Assembly: GCA_020632885.1 (NCBI GenBank) | Contig: JACKEQ010000027.1 | Coordinates: 1 to 64,000, forward strand | Reading direction: 5' to 3' | Origin: Alphaproteobacteria bacterium | Lineage (GTDB): Bacteria; Myxococcota_A; UBA796; GCA-2862545 | DNA: 64,000 nt | Part shown: positions 55,183 to 64,000 of the stretch, in pieces | Layout: the number at the start of each line of letters is the position of its first letter | Numbering within the stretch: position 1 is the first letter of the stretch | Position numbers and translations under genes: made by a program | Notes under the pieces: model-generated | The model's input: only the letters and a program-made list of their open reading frames with translations | Told to the model about the DNA's origin: nothing | Database searches by the model: none

Positions 55183-56990
55183 TGGCGTTCGTGATGGACG
55201 GCCTCGGCGCCGAGCCCTACGACCGCACCTACAGCACGGGCGAGCTGCTGGGGCGCATCACGTCGTACTTCCGGCCCTGGCTGCCCCGCATGGGAGCCGT
55301 GTCCGCGAGCATCGTGGCGGCCGCCGTGCTCGACGCCGCCCTCCCCGTGCTCATCAGCCGCACCCTCGACCGTCTGGCGGGCGCGGACGGCGGCGTGGCC
55401 CTGTTCGCCGCTTCGTGGCCGCTGCTCGTCGCCATCCCCGTCGCAGGCGCGCTGTCCTGGGTGCTCAACTACATGCGCCAGGGTCTCACCGCGGAGGCCG
55501 TGGGCGGGGTGGTGCTCGCGCTGCGCGAGGATGCCTTCGACGCCGTGCTCGCCCGCGACATGAGCTTCTACGACCAGATCCCGAGCGGGAAGGTCGTGAG
55601 CCGCGTGACCTCCGACACCCAGCAGTTCTCGACCGTCGTGACCCTCGTGCTCACGCTGGTCGGCCAGGGAGGGCAGGTCTTCCTCGTGGCCGCGGTGCTG
55701 CTCGCCGTGAACCCGGTGCTGGCGATGATCCCGCTCGCCCTGGCGCCCGTCGTGGTGCTCGTGGCGCTGGGGTTCCGGTCCGTCGCGCGGAGCACGGCCA
55801 CCCAGGCCCAGCGCGTGGCGGCCCTCGTGAGCTCCACCGTGCAGGAGACCATCTCCGGGCTCGCCATCGCCAAGGCCTTCCGCCAGGAGGCCTCCATCTA
55901 CGCCACATTCACCGGCGTGAACGCGCAGGCCTACCGCCTCAAGCTCCGCCGGGGGCTCGTGTTCAGCTCCATCTTCCCGCTCCTGAGCCTGCTCGGTGGG
56001 CTCGGAGCAGCGGCGGTCGTCGGGTTCGGTGGTCAGGCCGTGGAGGCTGGGCTCGCGACACCTGGCGAGTGGTTCCTGTTCGTCCAGGGCATGGCGCTGT
56101 TCATCTTCCCGCTCACGGGCGTCGCGTCGTTCTGGAGCCAGTTCCAGCTCGGCCTCGCGGCGAGCGAGCGGGTGTTCGCGCTGATCGACGCGGAGCCGGC
56201 GGTCCAGCAGACGGGCTCGGTGGTCCCGGAGTCCATCGAGGGTCGCATCACCTTCGACGGCGTCGACTTCGCGTACGTCGCCGGGGAGCCCGTGCTGCGC
56301 GGCTTCCACCTCGACATCCCCGCGGGCCAGACCGTCGCGCTCGTGGGCCACACCGGGGCCGGCAAGTCCAGCCTCGGCAAGCTCGTCGCGCGGTTCTACG
56401 AGTTCCAGGGCGGCGGGCTGCGGATCGACGGCCAGGACATCCGCACCTTCGACCTCGCGGCCTACCGGAGCCACCTCGGCATCGTGCAGCAGAGCCCGTT
56501 CCTGTTCGCGGGCACGGTGCGGGACAACATCCGCTACGGGCACCCGGACGTGTCGGACGACGCGGTGGTCGCGGCGGCCCGGCGCATCGGGGGTGGCGAC
56601 TGGCTCGATGCGCTGGAGCACGGGCTCGACACCGACGTGGGCGAGGCGGGCCGGGCGATCTCGATGGGCCAGCGTCAGCTCGTGACCCTCGCGCGGGTGC
56701 TGCTCCAGGACCCCCGGATCCTCGTGCTGGACGAGGCCACGGCGTCGGTGGACCCGCTCACGGAGGCCCAGATCCAGGAGGGCCTCGACGAGGTGCTCGT
56801 GGGGCGGACGGCCATCGTCATCGCCCATCGCCTCTCGACCATCCGCCGCGCCGACCGCATCGTCGTGCTCCGCGAGGGCCAGGTCATCGAAGCGGGCGAC
56901 CACGACGCGCTCATGGCGGCCGGGGGCCACTACCGGGAGCTCTACACCACGTACTTCCGGCACCAGTCGCCGGACTACGAGGTGACCTGA
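55182..56990 (+). CDS. ABC exporter subunit, type IV half-transporter (2 of 2)
   Basis: 602 residues, coupled to the partner by TGATG. Membrane domain (~35-340) and ATPase domain with Walker A GHTGAGKS, Walker B ILVLDEATASVD and the H-loop His (IAHRLS). The signature reads SMGQRQL instead of LSGGQ, so one of the two ATP sites is likely degenerate, as in asymmetric heterodimeric exporters. Confidence 0.85.
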   Translation: MAFVMDGLGAEPYDRTYSTGELLGRITSYFRPWLPRMGAVSASIVAAAVLDAALPVLISRTLDRLAGADGGVALFAASWPLLVAIPVAGALSWVLNYMRQGLTAEAVGGVVLALREDAFDAVLARDMSFYDQIPSGKVVSRVTSDTQQFSTVVTLVLTLVGQGGQVFLVAAVLLAVNPVLAMIPLALAPVVVLVALGFRSVARSTATQAQRVAALVSSTVQETISGLAIAKAFRQEASIYATFTGVNAQAYRLKLRRGLVFSSIFPLLSLLGGLGAAAVVGFGGQAVEAGLATPGEWFLFVQGMALFIFPLTGVASFWSQFQLGLAASERVFALIDAEPAVQQTGSVVPESIEGRITFDGVDFAYVAGEPVLRGFHLDIPAGQTVALVGHTGAGKSSLGKLVARFYEFQGGGLRIDGQDIRTFDLAAYRSHLGIVQQSPFLFAGTVRDNIRYGHPDVSDDAVVAAARRIGGGDWLDALEHGLDTDVGEAGRAISMGQRQLVTLARVLLQDPRILVLDEATASVDPLTEAQIQEGLDEVLVGRTAIVIAHRLSTIRRADRIVVLREGQVIEAGDHDALMAAGGHYRELYTTYFRHQSPDYEVT

Positions 56991-56991
56991 C

Positions 56992-57882
56992 CTACGGGAC
57001 CGTGCGCACCACGCCGGTCTCGCGCAGGGCGACGACGATCTCGTCGTCTGGGGTGATGTCGAGCCCGATCGGACGTCCCGGCGACACGTCGTGCACCGCG
57101 AGCAGGTCGTAGTCCGCCGAGAGCTGCAGCACGCGGGCGTCGTCGCGGCTCGCGACCCAGAGCGTGCCGTCCGAAGCGAAGCGCACGCCCTCCGGGGACA
57201 TCACGTCCGGTGCCCCGACCACCGTCGCCATGCCCGTGGCGGCCGCCGCGACCCGGTACACCGTCGACGACCCGCGGCTCGAGACCACCAGCGAGCCGTC
57301 CGGCGCGAACGCCATGCCCTCCGGGCTGTCGAGCAGGGGGTCCGTGAACCAGACGCCCAGATCCGCGCCGTCCGGCGCGAACCGCACGATGGACGCGGTG
57401 TTCCGGGAGCTGACGTACAGGTTGCCGTCCGGCCCGAAGAGCGGCGTGTTGGGCCCGTCGAAGGTCGTGGTCGCGAAGAGGTCGAGGAACGTGCCGTCTG
57501 CGGAGAACCGCCCGATCGCGTTGGCCTGGCGGGACGCCACGTACAGCCGGCCCTGGTCGTCGAAGTCGAGCCCCTGGAGGTCCGTCAGCGAAGGGTCGGA
57601 CGCGAACAGCGTCGCCGTGGACGGATCCTCGGGCCCGATGCGCCAGACGCTGTCGGCCTCCACGACGTAGATCGCGCAGTCCGGCCCGAGCCGCACGCCC
57701 TCCGGGTTCACGCCGGCGGGCACGACGCCAGCGACGGGCAGCCCCGGCCAGCAGCCCGGCTCGAGCTCCAGGCCGATGTCGATGGGCTCGGTGGGGACAT
57801 CGGTGCCCGCGGGGTCGGTGGGGTCTTCGGACGGCGGGGTGCCGCACGCCACGAGGAACGCGAGGACAGGGAGCTTGCGCAT
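56992..57882 (-). CDS. Beta-propeller (NHL/SMP-30-like) lipoprotein
   Basis: 296 residues. ATG with GGAGG 7 nt upstream; lipoprotein signal MRKLPVLAFLVAC. Repeats of the form GLDFDDQGRLYVASRQANAIGRFSADG, PLFGPDGNLYVSSRNTASIVRFAPDG and GMAFAPDGSLVVSSRGSSTVYRV indicate a six-bladed propeller. Might bind a small molecule or act as a lactonase; nothing fixes the substrate. Confidence 0.75.
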   Translation of the reverse strand: MRKLPVLAFLVACGTPPSEDPTDPAGTDVPTEPIDIGLELEPGCWPGLPVAGVVPAGVNPEGVRLGPDCAIYVVEADSVWRIGPEDPSTATLFASDPSLTDLQGLDFDDQGRLYVASRQANAIGRFSADGTFLDLFATTTFDGPNTPLFGPDGNLYVSSRNTASIVRFAPDGADLGVWFTDPLLDSPEGMAFAPDGSLVVSSRGSSTVYRVAAAATGMATVVGAPDVMSPEGVRFASDGTLWVASRDDARVLQLSADYDLLAVHDVSPGRPIGLDITPDDEIVVALRETGVVRTVP

Positions 57883-57901
57883 CGGGGGCCTCCAGGGCCC
57901 G

Positions 57902-59092
57902 TCAGCGTACCGCAGCGGCCCGGAGCCAGGCCACCGCCGCCGCGACCGCCGAGCGTGCGTCGAGACGATCGGACATCGCGTTTCCCACACGACCCGCGCG
58001 CGCGTCCGGTCGGGCCCGCGCCGCCTCGAGGAGATCGGGGAAGTAGTCGGCATCACCGGGGAGGATGCCGTGCTCGTCGTCCAGCCCGACCGTGCGCACG
58101 AGGGCCGGACCCTCGGGCCCCGCGACGAGGACCTCCTGCACGCAGGTCCGCGCCTCCGGGAGGTCGGCCACGTACTCCGCGTAGTGGAAGAGGGTCGTGG
58201 TGTTCCGGTCGGACCCGAGCCGCACGACCGCCCCCCCGCGCTCCACCAACCGCGCCAGGGGGCTCCCGGGCCCGTAGTACCGGTCGAACGGCGGGTCGTC
58301 GACGAGCGCGCGCGCCCCCGCACCCCAGGCGGCGAACCGCGCGATGGGGTGGGCGTTGCAGACCCAGCCAGCACGGGTGCGCGCCGCCTCCGGGAGCACG
58401 CCGAGGTCGGACCACGCGGGGCTCGAGGTGTCGAAGGGACGGTCGGGCTCCGCGCAGAGCAGCACGAGCAGCGCGCCATCCCGTCCCACGGCCCCCTCCA
58501 GGGCCTCGAGGAGGTCGTGCACGTCGGCCCCGACGTGCCGGAGGGCGGCGTGCACCATCAGCGCGTCACCCTGGACGACCCCGAGCGCCGCGAGGTCGTG
58601 GCGGAGGGTCTCCACCGTCGGGCGGGCCGGAGGCGGAGCCCACCCGAGCCGCGTGGTGCGACCGTCGTCACGCACCGCGAGGACCTCGGTGGGCACGGGC
58701 CCCTCGTGGGCCACGGACGCGAGCGGCACCCGCCCGTCGCGGCCCCCGAGCGCACGGGCCAACGGACCCCAGACGTCCTCCCGGGGCACCCAGGCCACGA
58801 GCCTGCCGTCCTGGACGGAGAAGCTGCCGTACCCCCCAAGCGCGAGGTCCACCCAGCCACCCCGCGTGTACCGGAGGGTCGCACCGTCGAACGAGCCGTC
58901 CGGCACGACCTGGATGCGACCACGCATGCGCACCCCGCCCAGCCCGACCTCGTCGAGCGCCGCCAGGAACCCGTCCCGATCGGCGTCCACGAGGAGACCG
59001 GTCCCTTCGACGCGGACGTCGAAGCCCCCTTCCTCGGCGAGGGCAGCTGCGAGCGCGTCGGTGGCCTGTCCGGGGCGAAGGGCTACGTGCAC
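57902..59092 (-). CDS. AAC(3)-family acetyltransferase-like protein with extra N-terminal domain
   Basis: 396 residues. The C-terminal ~240 residues follow the aminoglycoside 3-N-acetyltransferase (YokD) fold: DALMVHAALRHVG, VCNAHPIARFAAWG, GPGSPLARLVERGG, VVRLGSDRNTTTLFHYAEY. The His of the HP motif and the Glu of the AEY motif are both there. The N-terminal ~155 residues (GLLVDADRDGFLAAL, LRYTRGGWVDLALGGYG) belong to no family I know. A real resistance enzyme would usually lack this extension; a biosynthetic acyltransferase is equally possible. GTG start with only a weak ribosome site. Confidence 0.7.
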   Translation of the reverse strand: MHVALRPGQATDALAAALAEEGGFDVRVEGTGLLVDADRDGFLAALDEVGLGGVRMRGRIQVVPDGSFDGATLRYTRGGWVDLALGGYGSFSVQDGRLVAWVPREDVWGPLARALGGRDGRVPLASVAHEGPVPTEVLAVRDDGRTTRLGWAPPPARPTVETLRHDLAALGVVQGDALMVHAALRHVGADVHDLLEALEGAVGRDGALLVLLCAEPDRPFDTSSPAWSDLGVLPEAARTRAGWVCNAHPIARFAAWGAGARALVDDPPFDRYYGPGSPLARLVERGGAVVRLGSDRNTTTLFHYAEYVADLPEARTCVQEVLVAGPEGPALVRTVGLDDEHGILPGDADYFPDLLEAARARPDARAGRVGNAMSDRLDARSAVAAAVAWLRAAAVR

Positions 59093-59118
59093 CCCGGCAG
59101 CGTAACCGCCGGAGCCGC

Positions 59119-60012
59119 ATGGACTGGGACGACCTCCGCTTCTTCCTCGCCCTCGCCCGTGCGGGCTCGGTGCGGGGTGCCGGCGACCGCCTGACCGTCA
59201 GCCACTCGACCGTCGTGCGGCGCATCGAGGGCCTGGAGAAGCGCCTGTCCACGCGGCTCTTCGACCGGAGCCGAGACGGCTACGCGCTCACGGAGGCCGG
59301 CCAGCGCATCCTGCCCGGCGCCGAGCGCATGGAGCGCGAGCTCGCCGCCATCGAGCGCGGCACGGTCGGGCGCGACGAGCGGCTCGAGGGCCCGGTGACC
59401 ATCACCTGCTGCGACACGTGGGTCTCGAACGACGTGATCTGCGGGCTGGCCCCGTTCTGTCGGGAGCACCCCGCCATCGAGCTGCACGTGGTGGCGGACG
59501 GGCGCCTGTTCGACCTCGCGCGTCGGGAGGCGGACCTCGCCATCCGCGCCCTGCCCACGACCTCCGAGCCGAACGGCGACCTCCTGGGCACCCGCCTCGC
59601 GCCGCTGATCCTCGCCAACTACGTCGCCCGCGAGCATGCAGCGCAGCTCGACCCGAACCTGGTGGGCACCGCCACCCGCTGGACCTCCTTCGACGATCGG
59701 TCCATCCAGGACACGCTGATCGCGCGCAGCTCCTTCCCCGACGTCCCGGCCTGGGGCGGGTTCACCTCGCTGGAGCTCATGGCCCAGGCGTGCCGTGCGG
59801 GTCAGGGCATCACGATGCTCCCGACGTACGTGGGCGACCGCGACCCCACCCTGCGCCGCCTGGACCCGCCGGATCTCCAGCACCTCGCGGACATCTGGCT
59901 CGTCTCCCACCCCGACCTCCGCGACAACGCCCGCTTCCGCGCCGTCCGGGCGGCCGTGCGGGCCATCTTCTCCAGGCTCCATCCCTTCTTCCTGGGCGAG
60001 CAGCCGCGCTGA
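59119..60012 (+). CDS. LysR-family transcriptional regulator
   Basis: 297 residues. N-terminal winged helix-turn-helix (MDWDDLRFFLALARAGSVRGAGDRLTVSHSTVVRRIEGLEKRLSTRLFDRS), then the periplasmic-binding-protein-like effector domain. Divergent from the AAC(3)-like gene with a 26-nt gap, so it may regulate that gene or the methyltransferase downstream. Confidence 0.9.
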   Translation: MDWDDLRFFLALARAGSVRGAGDRLTVSHSTVVRRIEGLEKRLSTRLFDRSRDGYALTEAGQRILPGAERMERELAAIERGTVGRDERLEGPVTITCCDTWVSNDVICGLAPFCREHPAIELHVVADGRLFDLARREADLAIRALPTTSEPNGDLLGTRLAPLILANYVAREHAAQLDPNLVGTATRWTSFDDRSIQDTLIARSSFPDVPAWGGFTSLELMAQACRAGQGITMLPTYVGDRDPTLRRLDPPDLQHLADIWLVSHPDLRDNARFRAVRAAVRAIFSRLHPFFLGEQPR

Positions 60013-60096
60013 CCCGTCCGTGCACCGACCGGGTCCGTCGATGCACCACGCAGCCCCTGTCTGCACGGCCTACGTGGGGAGCACGGAGGACGCAGC

Positions 60097-60735
60097 ATGA
60101 CCGACCCGAGCTTCTGGGACACCCGCGCCGAGGCGTACGCCGCCAAGCCCGTGGAGGACCCCGCCGCGTTCGAGCGCAAGCAGGCCGTCACCCGCGAGCA
60201 CCTCGCCCCGGACCACGTCGTGCTCGACGTCGGATGCGGCACGGGGTCCCTGGCCCTCCTGCTGGCCCCGCACGCCCGCGAGGTCCACGGGCTCGACGTG
60301 TCCGGGGAGATGGTCCGCATCGCGCGCAGCAAGGCGGAGGCCGCGGGTGTGGGCAACGTGACCTTCCACCAGGGCCTGTTCGACGGCTCCTTCGAGGCCC
60401 TGGTCCCCGGCAGCCTCGACATGGTCTGCGCGTACAGCCTGCTCCACCTCGTCCCCGACCGCGCCGACGCTCTCGCGCGGGCCTTCGCCCTGCTGAAGCC
60501 CGGTGGGACCTTCGTGTCGTCCACGGTCTGCCTGGGGAGCTCGTGGGTGCCCTACCGCCCGCTGCTCACCGTCATGCGCTGGGCCGGTCAGGCCCCCTAC
60601 GTGGCCATCCTCACCACGGAGACCCTCGTGGAGGAGCTGGCCGCCGCGGGCTTCGAGGACGTGCGGGTCGTCGATGTCGGTGCGAAGCCCATCGTCGGCT
60701 TCATCGTGGCCCGGAGGCCGTCGGGCGCGTCGTGA
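60097..60735 (+). CDS. SAM-dependent class I methyltransferase
   Basis: 212 residues. SAM-binding motif VVLDVGCGTGSLALLL, acidic loop HGLDVSGEM, and LVPDRADALARAFALLKPGGTFV. UbiE/Coq5-like small-molecule methyltransferase; substrate not predictable. A GGAGG site precedes the ATG. Confidence 0.85.
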   Translation: MTDPSFWDTRAEAYAAKPVEDPAAFERKQAVTREHLAPDHVVLDVGCGTGSLALLLAPHAREVHGLDVSGEMVRIARSKAEAAGVGNVTFHQGLFDGSFEALVPGSLDMVCAYSLLHLVPDRADALARAFALLKPGGTFVSSTVCLGSSWVPYRPLLTVMRWAGQAPYVAILTTETLVEELAAAGFEDVRVVDVGAKPIVGFIVARRPSGAS

Positions 60736-60802
60736 GATGTCGAGACATCCGCCAACCGGGCGAACGGGATAGGCTCCGGCCGTTACCGATGGGAGACGAC
60801 CG

Positions 60803-62137
60803 GTGAAGGACTTCGGCTTGTTGGGTGTGGCCATGCTGCTCGGTGGCGTGGGGCTCTACCTGAACGGCGCGGGCGACGAGCAGGCCAACTACGCGATCCT
60901 CGCGTTCCTCGCCGCGGCCGTCGTGTTCTGCGCCCAGATCGTCGTCGCGTCCACCCGCAAGGGCGTGCTCGTCACGGCCGCGCTCGCGGCCGGGTGCAAC
61001 GCCTACCTCCTGAACCTGAAGTTCGCGCCCCACGACAAGGCGATCTGCGACGTGGGCGGGCTCATCGGCTGCTCGGTCATCAACAGCTCGCCCGCCAGCG
61101 AGCTCTTCGGGCTCCCGGTCACCCTGTACGGCGTCGGGTTCTACGTCGGGCTCGCCCTCGCGGCCCTCGGCAACGAGAAGCGCACCCCCCGCTTCGATCA
61201 GGTCAACGGTCTCTTCGCCCTCGGCAGCCTGGCGTTCAGCGCCTACCTCGGCTGGGAGGCCAAGAAGATCGGCCTGTTCTGCCCCTTCTGCATCACGATC
61301 TACGCCTGCAACATCCTCCTGTTCGTCGCGGCCCTCAAGGGGCTCCGTGAGAACGGGCAGAAGCTGTTCGACGGCGTCGACAAGATCTTCGGCTCGTCGA
61401 GCCTCTGGGTGATCACGGCGGCCTTCGCCTTCATCACGCTGGTCGGCGCCAGCTCGTGGCAGGGCCACGAGGCCTCCAGCGACGTCGCCATCGTGAAGAA
61501 CCGCGAGGACGGCGGGAAGATCGACACCGATGCGCTCCGGCGGCTCTACAAGCGGCCGGACGGCGTGGTGAAGACCGACGGCACGGAGCCCGTGCTGGGC
61601 CGGCCCGGAGCCACCATCACCATCGTGGAGTTCGCCGACTACGGCTGCCCGCACTGCGCGATGGCCAGCCCGCTGCTCAAGGAGCTCGTGCACGGCAACC
61701 CCGAGGTCCAGCTGCTCTTCAAGGTCTTCCCGCTCTCGGGCGCCTGCAACCCCGTCATCGAGGGCACCGAGGGCGTCGAGCGCTGCAAGGCCGCCATGGC
61801 CGCCGAGTGCGCCGGCGATCAGGGCAAGTACTACGAGATGAGCGGGATCATGTTCAAGAGCCTCGGCTACCGGAGCGACGACGACCTGCTCTTCATGGCC
61901 CGCGAGGTCGGCCTGGACACCGAGGCCTGGACCACCTGCATGCAGACCCAGTCCACCATCGACGCCGTGCTCGACGACGCCAAGGCGGGGATCGAGGCCC
62001 GCGTGCAGGGCACCCCCACGATGTTCGTGCGCGGCCTCGTCGGCGACGACTTCGTCGAGATCACCCAGGGCCCCGAGGCCCTGCTCGCCCTCATCGAGGC
62101 CAAGCGGGACGGCATCCCGCTTCCCCCGCCGCTCTGA
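60803..62137 (+). CDS. VKOR-DsbA fusion, disulfide-forming oxidoreductase
   Basis: 444 residues. The N-terminal VKOR domain has about five membrane helices, the loop Cys pair C82/C90 (ICDVGGLIGCS) and the active-site CPFC (160-163). After another helix (~200-218) comes a DsbA/thioredoxin-4 domain with CPHC (282-285) and the cis-Pro loop (GTPTMFV). The fusion lets VKOR reoxidise its own DsbA partner with quinone as acceptor. GTG start with GGGAG. Coupled to prmA by TGATG. Confidence 0.9.
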   Translation: MKDFGLLGVAMLLGGVGLYLNGAGDEQANYAILAFLAAAVVFCAQIVVASTRKGVLVTAALAAGCNAYLLNLKFAPHDKAICDVGGLIGCSVINSSPASELFGLPVTLYGVGFYVGLALAALGNEKRTPRFDQVNGLFALGSLAFSAYLGWEAKKIGLFCPFCITIYACNILLFVAALKGLRENGQKLFDGVDKIFGSSSLWVITAAFAFITLVGASSWQGHEASSDVAIVKNREDGGKIDTDALRRLYKRPDGVVKTDGTEPVLGRPGATITIVEFADYGCPHCAMASPLLKELVHGNPEVQLLFKVFPLSGACNPVIEGTEGVERCKAAMAAECAGDQGKYYEMSGIMFKSLGYRSDDDLLFMAREVGLDTEAWTTCMQTQSTIDAVLDDAKAGIEARVQGTPTMFVRGLVGDDFVEITQGPEALLALIEAKRDGIPLPPPL

Positions 62138-62982
62138 TGTCCACCTGGGCCCTGGAGGTGCAGAGCCTCCGCCGTTCGCGCGTGAAGGCCGCGAGCGGCG
62201 CGCTGTTCGCCCTCGGAGCGATGGGTGTGCAGGAGGACTGGATGCCCGGTACGGCACCTCCTCCCCGCCAGCCGTGGGACACCGGGCCGCCGGCACCCCG
62301 ACCCGACCGGGTGCTCCTCCGCGCCTGGTTCGAGGAACCCGAGCGCTCCGCGATCCTCGGTGGTCTCACGCCCTGGCTGGACGACCGCACCGAGATCGTC
62401 TGGCGCGAGGAGCCCGAGGTGGACTGGGAGGCCGAGAGCCAGGCGTCGTTCCCGCCCATCCAGGTGGGCTCCCTGCGCATCGCGCCCCCCTGGAGCGCCG
62501 AGCCGGGCGACCTCGTCATCGAGCCGGGCTCCGGGTTCGGCACGGGTGACCACCCGACCACCCGCCAGGCCCTCCTGCTCTTCCAGCAGCTCGACATTCC
62601 CGCCACGACGGCCCTCGACATCGGCTGTGGGTCCGGGATCCTCGCGCTGGCCGCGGCACGCGCGGGGTGGACCGTGCACGGCACCGACATCGAGGAGCCC
62701 GCGCTCGCCAACGCCCGCCGCAACGCCGAGATGAACGGGCTCGTCGCCACCTTCGACACGGCCCAGCCCCACGCTCTCGCCCCCGCGGACCTCGTGTTCG
62801 CGAACCTCCACGCCGAGCTCCTCGTGCGCTTCGCCGACGACCTCCACCGCCTCGCCCGCGGACCCCTGATCCTCGCCGGCATCCTCGCGGACAAGGAGAC
62901 CGCCGTGCGCGCCGCGTTCCGCCGTCCTCTCGTGGATCGTCTGCAGGACGGTGAGTGGGTCGCGCTCCGGTACGGCCCGTGA
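62137..62982 (+). CDS. prmA: Ribosomal protein L11 methyltransferase
   Basis: 281 residues. Diagnostic GTGDHPTTRQAL, ALDIGCGSGILALAAAR and DLVFANLHAELL motifs. The N-terminal L11-binding domain is diverged. Trimethylates L11 lysines and N-terminus. Overlaps rsmE as GTGA, the usual prmA-rsmE order. Confidence 0.9.
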   Translation: MSTWALEVQSLRRSRVKAASGALFALGAMGVQEDWMPGTAPPPRQPWDTGPPAPRPDRVLLRAWFEEPERSAILGGLTPWLDDRTEIVWREEPEVDWEAESQASFPPIQVGSLRIAPPWSAEPGDLVIEPGSGFGTGDHPTTRQALLLFQQLDIPATTALDIGCGSGILALAAARAGWTVHGTDIEEPALANARRNAEMNGLVATFDTAQPHALAPADLVFANLHAELLVRFADDLHRLARGPLILAGILADKETAVRAAFRRPLVDRLQDGEWVALRYGP

Positions 62983-63641
62983 AGCGCGTCCTGGTCGCGG
63001 AGCTCCCGGCGACGGCGGGCCAGGAGCTCGATCCCGTGCCCTCGCATCACCTCGAGCACGTGATGCGCGCGTCCACCGGGGATGGCGTGCTCCTCTACGA
63101 CGGCGCCGGCAACGAGCAGCCGGCCGTGATCGTGGGTCTGTCGCCCGTCCGGGTGGACCCCGCCGGCGAGGTGCGAGCGTGTCCCCCGCCACCCCCGGTG
63201 CACCTGGTGCTCTCCGTGCTCAAGCACCAGCCGATGGACCTCGCCCTGCGCATGGCGACCGAGGCCGGGGCGGCTGCGATCCACCCGGTGATCATGGAGC
63301 GCACGGTGGCGAAGGGCGACCGTCACGACCGGTGGGAGCGCATCGTGGCCTCCGCCGCCGAGCAGTGCGGGCGGGCCCACCTGCCGGTGCTCTCGCCGAT
63401 CCGCCGGCTCGCGGAGTCCCTCGACACCCTCGACTTCCCGCTGCTGTTCGGGGCGCCCGGTGCCGACCGTCCGGAGCCGGCGCCCGGTGGGGTCGCCGTG
63501 GTCATCGGACCCGCAGGAGGCCTGGCGCCACGGGAGATCCAGGCGCTCCTGGCGCGGGGAGCCCGCCCGATCGGGCTCGGGCCCTACGTGCTGCGCGCCG
63601 AGACCGCGGTCGCCGCGGCCCTGGCGTTGCTCACGGCATAG
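62979..63641 (+). CDS. rsmE: 16S rRNA (uracil(1498)-N3)-methyltransferase
   Basis: 220 residues. SPOUT-family features: HHLEHVMRAS near the N-terminus, LKHQPMDLALRMATEAGAAAIHPVIMERTV, and the knot VIGPAGGLAPREIQALL...GLGPYVLRAETA. Converges with the ribA end with no spacer. Confidence 0.9.
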   Translation: MKRVLVAELPATAGQELDPVPSHHLEHVMRASTGDGVLLYDGAGNEQPAVIVGLSPVRVDPAGEVRACPPPPPVHLVLSVLKHQPMDLALRMATEAGAAAIHPVIMERTVAKGDRHDRWERIVASAAEQCGRAHLPVLSPIRRLAESLDTLDFPLLFGAPGADRPEPAPGGVAVVIGPAGGLAPREIQALLARGARPIGLGPYVLRAETAVAAALALLTA

Positions 63642-64000
63642 TCAGGGCTTCTTCAGACCCGGCAGGTCGATCAGCATGTGACCGGACTTGCTGGCCTTGG
63701 TGGACAGGTAGTGCACGTTCTGCGGCCGGGTGTCGACCTGGAGCGGGATGCGCCCCGTGACCCGGATGCCGTGCCGCGTGAGCCCGGCGAGCTTGTTCGG
63801 GTTGTTGGTGAGCACCTTCACCGAGCGCACGTCGAGCTCCGCCAGGATGTCCGCCGCGACGTCGTAGCGGCGCTCGTCGTCCCGGAAGCCCAGCGCGAGG
63901 TTGGCCTCGACGGTGTCGAGCCCGGCGTCCTGGAGCGCGTACGCGCGGATCTTGTTCGCGAGGCCGATCCCGCGTCCCTCCTGGCGGAGGTAGATGACCG
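63642..64000 (-). CDS. ribA: GTP cyclohydrolase II domain, C-terminal part (5' end outside window)
   Basis: About 119 C-terminal residues: YLRQEGRGIGLANKIRAY, GFRDDERRYDVAADIL and KVLTNNPNKLAGL are the GTP cyclohydrolase II signatures. First enzyme of riboflavin synthesis. Whether it is a stand-alone RibA or the C-terminal half of a RibBA fusion cannot be seen here. Confidence 0.9.
   Translation of the reverse strand, partial: VIYLRQEGRGIGLANKIRAYALQDAGLDTVEANLALGFRDDERRYDVAADILAELDVRSVKVLTNNPNKLAGLTRHGIRVTGRIPLQVDTRPQNVHYLSTKASKSGHMLIDLPGLKKP

Overview
The window is a very GC-rich, tightly packed bacterial chromosome segment. Its gene content points to the Myxococcota or another former deltaproteobacterial lineage. 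The signs are lipoproteins with (Thr-Asp)n linkers, secreted proteins with repeated DxDGDG / CDGxDxDCDG metal-binding motifs, three large Hanks-type Ser/Thr kinases (one fused to a formylglycine-generating-enzyme-like domain), two sigma54 activators and a selenocysteine-containing SelW-like protein. The lineage is an inference from gene content; no rRNA or tRNA gene is present. Genes are coupled unusually tightly: fourteen start/stop pairs share 4 nt (ATGA, GTGA, TTGA or CTGA), three share TGATG, and eight of nine tail-to-tail junctions leave 0 to 11 nt.

Region by region: (1) 1-14888 is almost entirely one minus-strand run of ten genes. It starts with a TPR protein and an HSP90-family ATPase, continues with a lipoprotein, a (TD)n protein with a lamin-tail domain and a Ser/Thr kinase, then two tandem copies of a pair ((TD)n lipoprotein + beta-helix/metal-binding protein), and ends with another lipoprotein. 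(2) 15001-16759 is a small plus-strand operon: a 52-residue Cys-rich exported peptide, a SelW/Rdx selenoprotein whose UGA codon is followed by a SECIS-like hairpin, and an aldehyde dehydrogenase. (3) 16811-21012 holds a large metal-binding/beta-helix protein, a TPR protein, a probable 6S RNA and a small exported protein. (4) 21017-30437 is a sulfur-oxidation cluster: persulfide dioxygenase-rhodanese fusion, sigma54 activator, SulP transporter, and a divergent operon for a molybdopterin oxidoreductase with a fused FeS/NrfD subunit and a TorD-like chaperone. (5) 30440-32425 is a less GC-biased patch with a trypsin-like protease whose 5' end looks broken. (6) 32433-40458 holds a GNAT protein, a kinase-FGE fusion, an ECF sigma factor and a 1397-residue kinase. 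(7) 40459-45993 is a second sulfur cluster: UspA, a second metallo-beta-lactamase persulfide dioxygenase, a YeeE/YedE pair, a second sigma54 activator and a second SulP. (8) 46023-50048 is a truncated division cluster, mraZ-rsmH-ftsL-ftsI. (9) 50253-64000 holds two hybrid-less histidine kinases, smpB with an ABC exporter pair, an NHL lipoprotein, an AAC(3)-like enzyme, a LysR regulator, a methyltransferase, a VKOR-DsbA fusion, prmA, rsmE and the 3' end of ribA.

How it fits together: the two sulfur clusters carry six near-perfect sigma54 promoters (GGCACG-N4-TTGCW type), one before each target operon, and each cluster encodes its own activator. The likely pathway is capture of reduced sulfur (YeeE/YedE, rhodanese), oxidation of persulfide to sulfite (two dioxygenases), oxidation of sulfite to sulfate by a SoeABC-like enzyme, and sulfate export by SulP. 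The strongest previously unannotated items are the hidden selenoprotein with its SECIS, the sigma54 sulfur regulon, and the HSP90/TPR/kinase/secreted-protein operon.
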